From Gnetum montanum (lineage: Eukaryota; Streptophyta; Gnetopsida; Gnetales; Gnetaceae), in NCBI GenBank assembly GCA_015680685.1, contig MNCI01038353.1, positions 38,418 through 86,876 on the forward strand: a stretch of 48,459 nucleotides of DNA, in the 5' to 3' direction. Within the stretch, counting starts at the first letter, position 1. Each line of letters opens with the position of its first letter. Positions 33,722 through 46,826 of the stretch are shown piece by piece. A program made the translations under genes and the position numbers. The notes under the pieces were generated by a model that saw nothing but the letters and a program-made list of their open reading frames with translations, made no database searches and was not told the origin of the DNA.

Positions 33722-35385
33722 TGAAACACCCTAAAAGAAAATGCAGGGTCATCCTGGCTTCACCAAGCTCTTGCAGTCCGCACAAGCATCATGGTAGTCC
33801 GCCGGGAAAAGAACGTTCTGAGTCCAGGATGGCTAATTCTTTAAATTTTCTACTTTAGGAATAGGTGAGGTTCGTACCAACTCGTCCACCCATCAAAGTA
33901 TTATGAACAGCCAGCAGCCTGCTCAGAAACAGTGTCCAGAATCAGCGACGGTAGTCTAGGTGCATGGGAGAAGTAGTTCAGCAAGTTTTCTAAGTCACAA
34001 AGTGTGCTATGCTACGATGTGTAGCGTAGCAAGCCTCAGAAGATAATGATGGGACAGGATGTTACGCTACGCACTATCACATGGTGTAGCATAGCAACAA
34101 CTTCACTGTCCACTCCCCTCACCCAGCTTCGAGTTCTGCAATGACCTCTCTTTTTGTAAGGAAGCAGCGGACCATGTCTGCTACTACACTACGCTGAGCT
34201 ACATGGCGCAGCAATCCTATGGAAAAGGGCATAAGGCAATTCAAAAGGCGAAATCAGTAAAGTGTGCAAAACTTGCATCTTAGGGGAATGGTTTGTAGAT
34301 TAGCGAAGCTACCGCGATCAACGCCAGTCGCTACACTACGCTACGCTCCGTAGTGTAGCATTGTGTAACAAGTACATGACATATAGCGATATGTGCGGCA
34401 AGAGGCTACGTCACACCAAGCAAGTCACGTCACAAAATATAGCGTGGCATGAAGGTGGTTGTGTGACATCAATGCACTCCACCTTAATCGAGCCGTTGGC
34501 ACATGCCTCTAGGAGCTGGCAGCGCAGTCACGACGTAGTAGGATCGCAGTTATTGCTCGCATCGCAACAGTCTGGCAAGCCCAACGGTTACAAATGGCTT
34601 AGGTAGCACCAGTGAGGAGGCAGAGGTCTGCAACATGTGATATTCAAACAGTTGCCTACCTTCCGCCCTATAAATAGCCCATCAAATAGCATGCAAAAGG
34701 TCCGGTCCACGAGAAATCAAAAAAAAAAAAAGAAAAATACATGTGATCTTACATTAAGAAAAAAAGGAAAGGGGAGGCTAGAAATCTGTAAAAGGAACCT
34801 CTCTTGACTGGCAAAAAGCCCAGGGTCTCATCCTACGACCTTGGTAGGATCTCTCCTACATTATATATACACGAAGTCTGTGCCAAAGTGCACAGCCATT
34901 TTTTTGTTCCCCAGCATGCTTTGGTCACTCTCGGGACTTTCTGCACTCTCTCACGTCGTGCAACTGACTGTGCCACTCCCTGACCGGACAGATTTATAGC
35001 TCTGAAGCGATGCATGTTCCTAACTGTATCTTATATTACCTCTTATTTGCTGTATGACTTCCTCATATTATTCTCTGGTTTGCTTACCTTCAAAGCATTG
35101 TCTCATATCATTGTCGCACTTACGTTTATTTACTATTTCGCAATGTTGTTGCATTTTTTTAGTCTCTTTCTTTTCCCGCTGCAAGCACCATCCCGCAACT
35201 TGTACAATTTATAGTGCAAAAGGTTTTATTGACGTAGACATAAGTCCCTATCTAATCGACTAGACCGTTTAGGGCACCCCCTGTTTGCATACATCCAGCA
35301 CCACCCTCTCGCGGGCATGGGGTTGGAACTGTTGTGTCCGCTGACCTTGGCGTTATTCCATCTGTCGATGTTTTTGGTCATTATA
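33722..35385 (+). repeat. 3' LTR of element A
   Basis: 1664 bp; aligns with 17194-18863 along its length. Ends in TCATTATA, so the usual CA end is mutated, followed at once by the GTAGC duplication. It has the inverted repeat at 34330-34359 and a TATA box near 34668. Confidence 0.93.
34330..34359. repeat. U3 inverted repeat, 11-bp arms (3' LTR of A)
   Basis: GCTACACTACG and CGTAGTGTAGC are perfect complements across an 8-base spacer. The arms differ from those of the 5' LTR copy, yet pairing is kept. Confidence 0.85.
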
Positions 35386-35390
35386 GTAGC
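35386..35390. repeat. Target-site duplication of A, right copy
   Basis: GTAGC, identical to 17189-17193. Confidence 0.9.
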
Positions 35391-37844
35391 TGGTCTTAAC
35401 CACCTCTAATTCAAAATTTGCTACTTCTAATCTCTACAATGTCTTCTTGTGTTCAGCAAATTCTCTTTCATACTTAGCATAGGTCATTGCTACTTTCTTC
35501 TCCAATTTTGTTCTCAAGTGTCCTACTATCAACATGGCTAAGTTCGCATACCACAGGTTTGCCAACTCCATGTACTCTGTGAGATCTTGTATCTGTAGGT
35601 CTTGGCTTTTTAGTTTTTCTTGGTGGACGAAGGCATAAGTATCCAATATGGCCTACCAATCAACGTTTTAAGCACTAAGAGTGTTAATATGGGCCTTGGC
35701 CATAAGGATTTCTTTTTTAATCACCTATTTGTACATCCCCACATGATCTTTGAAATGTTCTTTGAGCTTCTCATGTCGCTTGGCCTCATTCTATCATGTG
35801 CTTATTTCAATCGTTGTCTTTTGATGGATCACATGTACCTCCTCCATTGAGAGGGTTCTATTTTCTCTGGCCAAGTGATTCATATCCTGGTTTACCCTTA
35901 TTAATTTTTCTCGTAATTGCTAAAAGTTTTCCTTGAGAACATTCTTTTTTTTTCTACTATAGTCAACTAGATATTTTTGACAGTGAGGCATTTATTTTCA
36001 TCTTGTGAGGCCTTGAGTGCTTTAGCATGTACATACATTTGAGCTTGTGCCTTAGAAGCATCCCAATCAGCCTTCTCTTTTTTCTCAGCCACTTTTTTAT
36101 TCTCTACCAACAATTTAGTTAGCTACTCCATCTAAAAGAATTCTAGCTAGTTTATAGGGATGAATTGGGATGGATCCCATTGTACAACTTGTAGGGTGAT
36201 GAGCTTTTCTTAGAGTCTTGCTAACTCCTCCTCTGCATGTTCAACCTTAACATCTGTCATGACTAGCTTCCATTTTGTAGAGATGAGGTCTGATTATGTT
36301 GCTATGACATCTTAAGAGATGTCAAACAAAGATGTCATCACCTATCCTATCTATAGCAACCAATCTAGAACATCCTCATTCTCTGCAGGAGTCATTGAGA
36401 AACTGGCCAAGGTTTGAGCATCATGTGTTCTTGTAAAATTTTCTAGTGGCATAATAGGGACATTAAATGATTTTTTAATGTGCTCTATGGAAACTTCTAC
36501 TACTCTCACCACATCTTGGTGTTGCATGACCACTACTATGGCACCTTCACTAGTTTCTAGTTACACTTGAAAGGATGCAGTGTTTCTAGAGATCTATTAT
36601 GACCAGTGTTATTCTCCTCCTCCTATTTGAATGGACACCTCACACCATGCATGATCAATTAATATTGTGGATCATACGGCATCATCAATGATCCTGAAGA
36701 GATTGGATTTATCATGGCTTCCTCAACTAACCGATTCAATGATGGCCCTAAGATGGCTCATCAACAATTAATAGTCCTGCAGCGGTGGTGGCAGTTGGTC
36801 TTGCTAGCCTATAGGTTGTGTGCTGGGCTCTGCTTTCTATTGTTGACTGGGCCCTATGCCTAGAATTTGGCTAGGCCCTGCAATTTGAGGTGCAGTGGGC
36901 CCCATCATCTATTCTTGCTCAGGCTCCATTGTCTCATCGACACTTTTCCTTAGGGTTCAGCAAATGAAGCATTTTGAGCCTTTTTGGGGCTTTCATTAGT
37001 GTACCCTAGAATTCAAGCACGTCGACACAACTTTCTGATTAAGTAAGGAAAAGGCAATGTGAATGTCCATGTCTGACGTTCTTCAAAATACCTTAAAATT
37101 TTAGTGAGATATACATGGGGTAGGTTGACATTAACCTTGCCCATCAAGATGGCACTTCCTCTAGCTACAGAGGTGAAATTTTTTTTCAATCCTTTTGTTG
37201 GGAAAATGTGATATGTTGCTAATTTTGAAATAGATCCACTCTTCAAGGGTGAGCTCTCCATATGTTTTACCCTCCTTGACATACACCTTTTTTAACTATA
37301 TTTTGCATGCATCCACATCAAATTGAGTGCATAGGTGAGCAACTTTGGGTTCTCTATTCAGAAGATTCAATACTTTCAAAATGGCCTTAACAAAGAAATC
37401 AACAAAAATACCACCAATATCAACAGTGGTGCCTTCTTCCTTATTGTGCTAAAATTGGTATGTCTCCCCCAAGTACCAATCACCACTCTCAAAGAGAATA
37501 GGCCATAGTGGAGACCTTTTAAGTTTGTCGTTGACTACTTTAAGGGCAAACTTAGTACAAGGTCCAAAATTAAGTTCCATAATCATAGCTGCTAACATGG
37601 ACCTATTATGAATTGCCTGAACACATTCTAGAGATAACATGAGATGTTGTCCTTATTCAGGTGTCCTACTGACTCCACCTTCAGCATGTCCTGATTACAC
37701 AGCAACAAGAGGTTCTTGATGAATGCTGAATGATTGAGCCTCATGCTCTATATGTTCTTCAATAGGTGCCTAGTGTCTGCCTCTCCTTGGCTATTTGGAT
37801 GCACCCTGAGAGGGTCCTCCTTGTTGTCCTCTTTTAGGGGTCAT
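35391..37844 (-). pseudogene. B2 ORF2, N-terminal and middle part
   Basis: Starts with ATG at 37844 (MTPKRGQQGGPSQG). Pieces at 37449-37640 and 37013-37282 give the clearest view of the N-terminal domain: FGPCTKFALKVVND, then TTVDIGG, then TKGLKKNFTSVARGSAILMG and LPFPYLIRKL. This order suits the plant-transposon-protein family better than PMD or phosphatase domains. The rest (36500-35400) is charged and helical. Element A interrupts the frame at 35390/17193. Several stops and shifts. Confidence 0.62.
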
Positions 37845-39815
37845 CTGCAATCACATAGGATCAATTATCAGTAAGGCTATTTATACAATTAGATTAATAC
37901 CTTAATTATTTCCCTTAATACATTCATTTCTTGCTTAGTATGATTCAGAGTTAGATATTTTCACAAAAATTCTACTAAAAGTTTTGATATTCAGCCCAAT
38001 TTTTATTAGGTGACTCCAAAAAATAAGTTTCATGGTTTGGGTTAAGGAATAAAATTAATTTGATAATTTTTTTTATCATTTTTAAGGTCACTTACCCTTA
38101 ATAATAACATTTGGGCAACAATGAATTTTAAAAAAAATACATGTGACTTGAAGTGTACCCTTCCCCCATAACTAAGTTAAACACTCTAGGTCTAAGCAAG
38201 TTCAATCAGAACAAGAATCAGAGCATTAATGAGCAAGTTATTGATGTTTGAATGGTAGGTGCACAAGCTAGAAAATTCATGAAAGAAAATTTCAACAACT
38301 CCCATTGCATGAATAGTGAAAAATGATGTTGACATGCATGGGTGGGAGGTCCATATATATAGTTTTTGTGGATGTGTTATTGCGTACCCCCTAGAATGGA
38401 TCTAATATCGCATTGGACCTGATATTGGGTACCCAATATCATGTCCTTTTGAAAATAGGGTACTTGAAAAAGTTGATGAATTTTCAAATTTCCAAGTTCA
38501 AAAATGAAGGATTTAAGGTTGAAGTAGAAGATCTAGGGTAACATCGAAGAAACCTAAAGGCACCAAAAATGTAATGAAGTGGAATTTGACAATGAAATTC
38601 ATGAATAGGATGAGGAAAAAGGATAGTTTGTGGTGCATAGGAATGTTAGAATTTAAAATAATGATAAAGGGAAAGATTATTGTAGTAACACAATACTTGG
38701 AGAGTGTAAGATGATGTGGTGATGTGCAAAGAGTGCAAATTACAAAAGTTATGCAAGTGGATCCTCCCCAAAGTAGGTTTCTACCTATCATGCCCTTATG
38801 TAATCACACTTGAAAATGTCTATAGGCACTAAAAGGGTTAAATTTAATCTACATCAATTCCACAAAACACACACATGTTAATACCACCATGATAAGGTAT
38901 GAATTCTATGCCACACAAGACACAAGTTAGAAACACTTAGATAGTGAGATGAAATGAATTGTAGAAGGGATTGCAGAGATTGGGATGTGGGGTAACTAAC
39001 CCTAGGCACAATGAATCCTGTGTAGGGTGTGATTAATGTGTCATTAGCTCATTTCTCCAAGATCAAGGCCAAGTCCATGTCTCTAATCAGTGACATCACA
39101 TTGTTTTATCCAATGCTGAACACCCACAAGAGCACCATGATAGCAAGGCATACAATCACTTGGCATTTTTTCCAAGGGAGGAGTGATTTGGAATTTTTTT
39201 GTAGCACATTCTTCTTTGGTCTTTTCTTTTCTCTTTTTCTTTTCTTTTCTTCTAGCTGCTTTGGCACTTTGTCCTTTCCAATAGTGAATCAAAGAAGCTG
39301 CCAACCTTTAGGCATGGGTGCATGTCTTTCCAGTGGGACCCCTAGAATAGCATTGAGTTTCTTTGTTGAGTACCATTATTACTCTTACTCTCATTTTTTG
39401 TTAGATCTACAAGGATCTTAGTACAACCAGGCTACATGATAGCACCTACAAATGTTACCAAAAAGAATCCACAAGACCCCTTGATGTCACACCCTAGCCA
39501 TTCCCTCTTAGTCCATCATTCTTCACTTTGGGCATAATGAGCACAAAATTACTTTAAGTTTTAATGATGGCAAGAATATCATCATACCCAGAGTAGAACC
39601 TCTTATTAATAGAATGGATGGGTGGATGTTGTGGGCTCACTGTCCAAATAATTAATCACTCACGAATTACTAACATAGAATACACCTGAACAGAGAAGTT
39701 ACATGAGTATTTTATTCATAGATGAGATGACCCTCAAAAAGATAAAACAACAAACTGGAAATGAAAAATTGGAAAACAAAAAATTGTAAAATTAAAGAAA
39801 AGGAAAAAAAATTTA
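37845..39815. other. B2 spacer between gag and ORF2
   Basis: Counterpart of 3180-5124 with the same length and no pol. It includes the internal promoter-like segment at 38351-38455. The plus-strand ORF at 39029-39421 is not conserved in frame in B1. Confidence 0.6.
38351..38455 (-). promoter_or_regulatory. Internal promoter-like segment upstream of B2 ORF2
   Basis: Same order as in B1: GATATC/GATATT motifs at 38400-38450, then CTATATATATGG (38351-38362) on the minus strand. Kept in two copies that have diverged elsewhere. Confidence 0.45.
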
Positions 39816-42145
39816 CTAATTCTGCTTGTTAGAATGGAAGACATGTCCCATAACTAAACTTTTGGACATGTCCCATAATAAATAGAAATTTGGATCTAAG
39901 CATGTTGGAAATATTAGGGTCTGGTCATATCCAAACCATTGGATGTCTTTTGATGTGGTGGTTGGAATGTACCCAAATAGGGGTTCACACACTCGATGAA
40001 AGTTGGCATAGTGGGGAAAATTATAAGATGTGGTCATGTGATAAGGAGTTGACCTAGTACGACACCCGTGACCATAAGATGGTGTGTAAGGATCAATATG
40101 TCTCCCTATCTAGTTATATTCATTGGGCCACATGGTTGTTGAAGTGTTGATTGATGGCCCAGATAGAGTAATAGGGGGTGTTGGGCTTGTGCTAAGTCAG
40201 AGGATGCAGTGGTTTCAAAACTATGCTATCCCTTTCTATGGCCATGCCTAAAGAAATGATGCTTTTGGTGTTGTGGAGGACCTCCACTGCTATTGATGGT
40301 AGTAGCACAAGTAACATTTGTGGGTTGGTGCTATGGTGCAAAACCTTCTAGCACAACTAGTGGCGATGTAGAATGAGGTGAAGGATGAGAATATTGAGGC
40401 TGAGGAGAAGTGTAAGGCACATGAGGTGGTGATCTTGTTTCAAAGGGCATAGGTGGATAGTACTCAGGAGAATGATAATGATGAGGTGAAGTAGAGGATG
40501 TTGATCTGGTTGGAGAAATAAGGTGTTGAACATAATAAATGTTTGTTGTTGAGACCTACGAAGGGTATGGTCTATTTGGTGATGGCCTCCCCAAAAATTA
40601 GGGATTTTGCCACTATGGTTGAACCTGGTACTTCTGTATGAAATCTACATGTAGCATTCCTTCCCAATGCTCATGTCAATGTGACAAGATGCGGCATTGG
40701 CCCTTGGGGTGATCATACAGGCAAACATTACATTGATACATATGATTGGCAATTGAGCTTCTATTCTTATTTTCTTCAACCCTTCATTATTATTATTGTG
40801 TGGTGTCCTATCCTATTTCTTGATTTTGCATAGTTCCACCTCTAATAATGTTGGCATATTCTTCATGTACCCATTTTTTCATCTTATTGATCCTTGCCTC
40901 AATTTCATCTAGTGATTGTAGTATTGGAAAAGATGATTCCACATCATTGAGGTGAGTTGATTTTTCCTCTTCATGATCATGGACCTTTGCTATTTTGAGA
41001 TTTTGGTCCTATTGAAATCTCTCAACATTCTCCCATTTAGCTATTTCTCCTTATTCTTTTACTGCCCACTTAATAAGCTCTTGGAATTGGTGGGTTCATA
41101 GCTCATATAGTTGTCTTGGGGCATACATCCCTAAGGTCTCCCTTGTTTCATTATGAAGCTCATCCATGATGTCATAAATTAGCCTCTCCTCAAAGAACCC
41201 ATGGCCTTGGCAATTTTTTAACAATGAATAATATCTTTCCAAGGCCATGTTCAAGGGTTCATGTTTCCCTTGTTTCCACTCTTGGATTGGTTTCCTCAAG
41301 GCTGACACTCTTGCATAGGTTTGATACCTTTCATTGCAGAGTTCTACCATTATCAGCCAATGTCAAATTGATTTTGGTTTTAAAGACCTATACCATAATT
41401 TTGCTTGGCCAATGAGTCTCATAGGAAAGAGCTTAAGTTTTTTCCACCCATTATCAATGTTGTTCCATGCACAGGAATCATAGAAGGCTTGTAAATGATG
41501 TTGCGGATCTAAATCATAGCCTCTTAAAAACTTGGAAAAGTTATTTAAGTCAAGCCTAGGTAGATGAATTTCCTTGTGATGCCTATGGGATATTTGAGCA
41601 GCCTCTTGTAAATGCATTAGGCTCTTAGTGGCCATCAGTGATTCATCATCACTAGGTAGGTTATGAAATTGTGAGTTGGGACAATCTTGTTTTCGTTCAT
41701 GTTGGCATTCCTGACTTTGCCCATGGGCTTGATTTTTACTTCTACACTGACCCCCTAAAAAATAATCTTCCATGTCATGACCTAATGTTGAAGGAGTAGA
41801 GGAAGAGAAAGAACTAGAAAAATCATCATGACTTTTGTAAGTCTTCCAATCATGCCTAGATAAATTCCTATTAACCATTGAGAAGGTCCTAGGCCTTACA
41901 GGCCCCCTCATTCTATGGGATGTCCCATCCTTACTAGAGGTGTCAAATTTGGATGATAAGAGTCCTTGAGTACTATTGGGGTGTTCATGAACATAGGGGA
42001 CCCCTACATAAGATTGAGTACTCCAAACTTCATCTTCATCATCATATATTTCATTGGTTCTCCAATGAATTGCCTCACTAGTTGTTGTGTTAGCATAGTC
42101 TTGTGAGAGAGACATTGTTGTGAATTGTGTGTGGCTTATTTGCAA
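39816..42145 (-). pseudogene. gag: B2 gag, degenerate
   Basis: Best-preserved gag of the B family. The first 260 codons are open (41363-42145) and end in a Retrotrans_gag capsid start: HLPRLDLNNFSKFLRGYD and AKLWYRSLKP. It continues at 41096-41350 in the same domain (YYSLLKNCQGHGF, with ETLGMYAP). A linker leads to a Cys/His motif CNVCLYDHPKGQC (near 40690-40730), one residue shorter than a standard CCHC knuckle. The Tyr/Pro-rich tail ends at 39816. Would assemble particles around element RNA and must borrow pol from another element. Confidence 0.8.
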
Positions 42146-42225
42146 TTACTTTCTTTCTAAATGATATATTGTCAAGGCTTCATTATAGTGATATTGTATG
42201 ATGTAACTAATCTAAATAACTAGCA

Positions 42226-42247
42226 CCATCCCTAGAAATGGTGCCAA
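42226..42247 (-). other. Primer binding site of B2 (tRNA-Asp-like)
   Basis: Minus strand TGGCACCATTTCTAGGGATG next to the LTR; same type as in B1 with different decay. Confidence 0.7.
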
Positions 42248-43154
42248 CGATGAGTGACAAGGTACTCCTACACTCAACCATACAAATATGAGCATTCACG
42301 CATGATTCGATCAAACTCCGCAGATGAACTAGTTGTTGTATCTAGATAGTTACACATTGATCGTAGTTTGTTGTCTTCTCACCTAGACTAGTATTTACTT
42401 GGTCATGTATGGTTTAGTCAAAAGTGAGATGAATGATGTGATCCTAACGAATGCTACTCCTAGAGATGATGGAAAATAATCTTGACTTAAGCTAATAGGC
42501 AATATAAAGCAAAATCTAAACTAGCCTAAGTGCAATGAGCATCCATACTTAATCATCTTTGTGCATCTTGGACCCTGTGTACTACTTCTGGGATTACCAA
42601 GCACACATTACTTGAGCACTCNTTGTGCATCTTGGACCCTGTGTACTACTTCTGGAATTACCAAGCACACATTACTTGAGCACTCCTAGATACGCTATTG
42701 GGTTACCAAGTAGTTGCACTTAAATGTTCATGATTAAGTTGTACTCATTCCACATTTAACAACAGGAATAGTAAATGATGATAAATAAATATTAATGAAG
42801 AAAATAATAAATAACAATTAACAATTGAAGTAATTAAAGGCTAAGTGAATGCTACAATGATGGATTAATCTCAATCTTTATTGTCGTTCATGTTCATGTC
42901 CAAGTACATCACACTCGAATAAATGTTCTATACAATTACAATCATCACACTGTAGGCATGCATTAGGGAAAGAATTGAAATAAATTAAAAACTAACAAAA
43001 AAGACTCTACACTTACTGACCTCCCTTTTCTTCTATGCTAGAATGTTGTATTTATAGGCCTACATAGGACTCACAATATTGTGTATTTGATATCGTTACC
43101 TAGGCTGCGATATCATGTATTTGATATCAGAGCCTAGCAAACCACACTTCATCA
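42248..43154 (-). repeat. 5' LTR of element B2
   Basis: 907 bp as given. 64 bp of this is a duplicated stretch around an N, so the real length is probably 843 bp, the same as the other LTR. Plus strand starts CGATGAG (the TG end is mutated) and ends TTCATCA. A minus-strand TATA box lies at about 43049-43059. Confidence 0.9.
42559..42685. repeat. 63-bp tandem duplication with an N between copies
   Basis: 42559-42621 and 42623-42685 are identical except one base and are joined by the only ambiguous base (42622). The other two LTRs of the family have a single copy. Probably an assembly join. Confidence 0.85.
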
Positions 43155-43159
43155 ACCAA
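43155..43159. repeat. Target-site duplication of B2, right copy
   Basis: ACCAA, identical to 15828-15832. Confidence 0.85.
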
Positions 43160-46100
43160 GATCAGTTTGAATTGGAGCACGAACAAGACACATTCATAGG
43201 AAACCTTTTTTGATAGTAAGCTCCATAAGCAATCATCCCTAGCTTCACACCTCTCATGTCCTCTAAGAATCAAGCTCCTCAATCTACCTTCTTATATCCC
43301 ACCATGTTCAAACCAACACCTATTATAGCAACACACCAATCTTAGCCCATGTCCCACTCTACCTCCTTATTCTCATCAATACCTTATGCAACTCAACCCC
43401 ATTTCGAATAATCCCCTCTGGTGGTATCCTTCATAGCACCTTCTTTCTTCATTCCAGTGGGTCCCTCTTTGGGATTCCAATCTTCTCACATACCCTTTGT
43501 CCCTTTTATCTCACATGTCCCAACTCAAACCTCTTTTTCCTTTTTTAATCTCTCTATGAACATGATCACCTATCCATACCAATATTGATAGGCCTCAAGC
43601 CATTCAATTTTCTTCACAACAATTAGTTCAAGTACCATAACCTGTAGGGATGCCCCAAGGCTCGAATCAAACTTTTTAAATGATCCAAAACCTCACTAAA
43701 GAGGTGTGAAAGCTCAAAGCTAGCATAACCTAGATAATTAAAATTATAGACTTCTACCAAGATGATCCTATTAGTCCTATCATTTCACAAATAACTCTTC
43801 CTATGAGTATCTCAATTCCACATTTCACTAAATACAATGCTGATAGTGATCCTAACTCACATCTCATCACCTTTTGTTTCTAGTGCTTGTTGTTGCAAGC
43901 TTGACCTCATACTGTGATGTGCATCTTCTCTATGTCTCTCACTAAAAAAAGCCTTAGATTGGTATCGTGAACTACCCAAAGGCTCTATTGCCTTCTTAGA
44001 AGACCTAATTTCATAATTTGTTAACCATTTCAAGTACAACTTAAGACCCAACACCTAACTAGACTAGCTTAGGAAGGTCAAACATAGACCCTTTAAACTT
44101 GTTCAAAATTTCATATAGAGATGGAATGCTATTCTTAATAAAATTTCTAAATCCATATCTAAAACACATATTTTGGCCATTTTCAAGGGGGTAGTTAACA
44201 ATTTCATCAAGTTCAAGCTATACTGCCTAGATCCATGGTCACTTAGCTAAGCCTTTTCCCAAATCAAAAACATAAAAGATGTTGCGAAAGCCAATAATGA
44301 TCTAGCATATGTAACATACAAGAACCAAAAAATGACAAAGGAAAGGAATAAGAAAAATTAGAACCATGTAGCCATGGCCACAATGGCCAAAGAAACAAAA
44401 ACCATGCAAGGACCATGGACAATGCAACCAAGGCTCTTGCCACCACTACTCAACCTTCAAGATCAAGTTCTATCATCTCTAATCCACCTAGGCCAAAATT
44501 CAAAGGAAAATATTGGTCCAAGTACAAAAAATTACCCATGAAACCATCTAAGCATCTCAATCAATTATTCAAGAGTGGCCACATATAGTACAAACAACTA
44601 AGTAAAAATATTAGTAAGAGACATGATCGGTTGTTTGAGATTACTAAAGACCCCACCATAGCTACTAAAGATGGTCTACCCATGCACAAATACTTTAAAA
44701 TAGACCAATTCTACCATTATGACCAACTTCCCAACAATGCCATTAATTTTATCTTGGATTTAAAAGATGACTTGGAAAACATGATAGATAGTGGCAAATT
44801 AATCCTTAACAAATCCAACCTGATGAGGCCTTAGAACCAACACATGCAGGTGTATAAGGATCCATTAAATGCTAACAATGACCAATATAAAATAGCCATA
44901 GTCAACTTTAGCAACAATCCAAAATGTGCTAGGAAGCCATTTATGATTTGGGTATCTTCTCATGATGAAATAGCTTCAACTTCATCAAGTTCAAGGACTT
45001 CTTTTATCATAAGGATACCATCACCTACACCTTTTAAAGAACCATTCATTATTAGAGTGCCTCCTCCTACCATTTCGAAGCCTATAGCCTAGGTTATCCA
45101 ACACCCTCTTATGGTGGCCAATCATTCAACATATTCTCAATTGAATAACAAAAATTCATCACCAAAGACAAATAAGAAACTAGCTCCTAAGCCTAAGGCT
45201 AAGAGCACCACCCAACGAAAGGTTTGGAAGGAGGTAGATCATTGAAGCCTACCCCAATATTAGCAATACCTATAGATACCAATACACAAGTTGCCTCAAC
45301 AAGCCAACCTAGGGAGGGTAGCAAACAACAAGAGAAAGGGAAGAGGCCTAAACCACAAACACTAAAGCATGATCTCAAGATCTTTGATAGAATGGAGACG
45401 TCAAGGGCAACAAAAATGAAAAATACTTCTTCATTTTCATGGAGTAGGTCATGCTTTCACTTAAATAGAAAAACATATCTTTGAGCTTATACAACTTAGT
45501 AATGACTATCTCTACTCACTATAAATCTTTAGTTAAAATTTTGACCTCCATTCTTGTCAATGAAGATATTTTTTCCAACAAGGAGTCCATTCATTTAGTA
45601 ATTATATCATCTTCACCTAGGGAAGAAACAAAGTCAACTATCTAAATTTTTGTCAACAATGAGGTAAAGACCAACTCATAAAGTGATGACATGTTGAGAG
45701 CCCCTCTTTGTATAACTATAAGGATTGGTCAATACAAGGTACACTAGGTGCATGTTGATGATGGAAGTAGTAACAAATGTTATATCCTTTTTCATCATGG
45801 AGCATTTAGTCTTAGTAGAACATATTCAAAGCACTTCCACTTCTACTCTTAAGTCCTTTAATGGATAGTAAGAGAATTCATTTCTTTAAACTTTAATACT
45901 AGGAAATAATTCTTAACATCTACTAATTTCTTAGTAGTGGAAGAAGCACTAGTGTTCAATCTAATCTTAGGGAAGCCTTGGTTATCCTAATTACAAGAAA
46001 TCCCTTCCTCTATCCATCAAGAAATTCATCTACCTTTTTAAGGGAGGTAAAATTATAATCCACAGAGATGGCATAGTTTTGTTGTCTATCAACAATGTTG

Positions 46101-46285
46101 ACATAGAGCAAGGATATGAGGTGGAGTGTCAAGAAGAAACTCCTACTTCCAAAAAAGGAGTTAGAAATCACATTGATATGGACCAAGCCAAGACTAGAAA
46201 CAATGAAGCCATGAATGAATCATGGGAAGATCTTCCATTCAACATTAAGAGTGAAGGGAACAAAGACTACAAAATTGTGCAATAA
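43160..46285 (+). pseudogene. gag-pro: C gag-protease, 3' part, heavily degenerate
   Basis: Continuation of the gag begun at 15489. A Pro/Ser-rich region (43250-43660) is followed by a capsid related to A gag (IPHFTKYNADSDPNSHLIT near 43815-43870, LRLVS/LDWYR region near 43950). Next come a basic linker, a YHYDQLPNN segment (near 44715), and an Ile-Ile-Arg-Val-Pro repeat region (44940-45090). The protease (45690-46040) has VHVDDGSS at the active-site loop. The tail 46079-46285 starts with NNVDIEQGYEVE, like A (NLNVEQGSEV). Dozens of stops and shifts show that C is older than A. Confidence 0.75.
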
Positions 46286-46826
46286 AGGCCTTACACTTTC
46301 CCTAATCTTTCAAAATTAGAAAATAGTTGTGTAATTGAGTATGTCATCTAATAGTTCAATAATGTATCATATGAAATAGCATTTTACTTTGTAGCTTAAT
46401 TTTTAACTCTTATTTACATATTTTATTTTACTTTACTTTACAAATTCTCACCTTATTATGCCTTGTTTACTGTTTTACTACATAGCCTTTACTTTATATT
46501 TTTGTATCAAATTTACAATTTATGTCAATTACCTTTGTGTTGATATAAAACTATAAAATGACATAAAAAATAAAAAACATAAAATTCCATAAAATTTTAA
46601 AACATAAAAAACCAAAAAATGGTGTATTTTAAGCCAAAGTTAAAATAGTAGCTGTAGTCATCGTTGTGCCAATAACAAAAATAAAGTGTTCATAGCCATA
46701 GTTGCGCTGTGCAATAGTGAATAGAAAAAATAGTACATAGTCTCCAAAGGCTATGATAGCCAAAATAAACAAATATAGCACTATAATCAAAACAACAAAG
46801 TATATCATGTCCAATAGTAGCCAAAA
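46286..46826. other. Spacer between C protease and the antisense gene
   Basis: 540 bp, very AT-rich, no ORF. It contains several GCTATGATAGC-like and CATAG motifs (46660-46820). It occupies the same place as 23527-23851 in A. Confidence 0.45.

Larger units (their letters stand above)
17194..35385 (+). mobile_element. Element A: Tat-type Ty3/gypsy retrotransposon with antisense gene
   Basis: 18.2-kb element with LTRs of 1670 and 1664 bp, TG start and TSD GTAGC. Plus-strand order: leader with hairpin array, gag-protease (19749-23526), a large insert with an antisense spliced gene (23852-28180), then RT, RNase H, archaeal-type RNase H and integrase (29033-32685), a tandem array, polypurine tract and 3' LTR. 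The second RNase H and the large size place it in the Tat group (relatives: Ogre, Retand). It lies inside ORF2 of B2, so it is the youngest of the three nested elements. All sense genes are inactivated. Confidence 0.92.
15833..43154 (-). mobile_element. Element B2: pol-less LTR retrotransposon, split by A
   Basis: Second copy of the B family, minus strand. Its 5' LTR is 42248-43154 and its 3' LTR 15833-16675, with a perfect 5-bp duplication ACCAA at both outer ends. After removing element A (17194-35385 plus one duplicated GTAGC) the internal part is about 7.4 kb, as in B1. Gag is at 39816-42145 and ORF2 at 37844 down to 16862. No pol. The insertion disrupts gag of element C. Confidence 0.9.
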
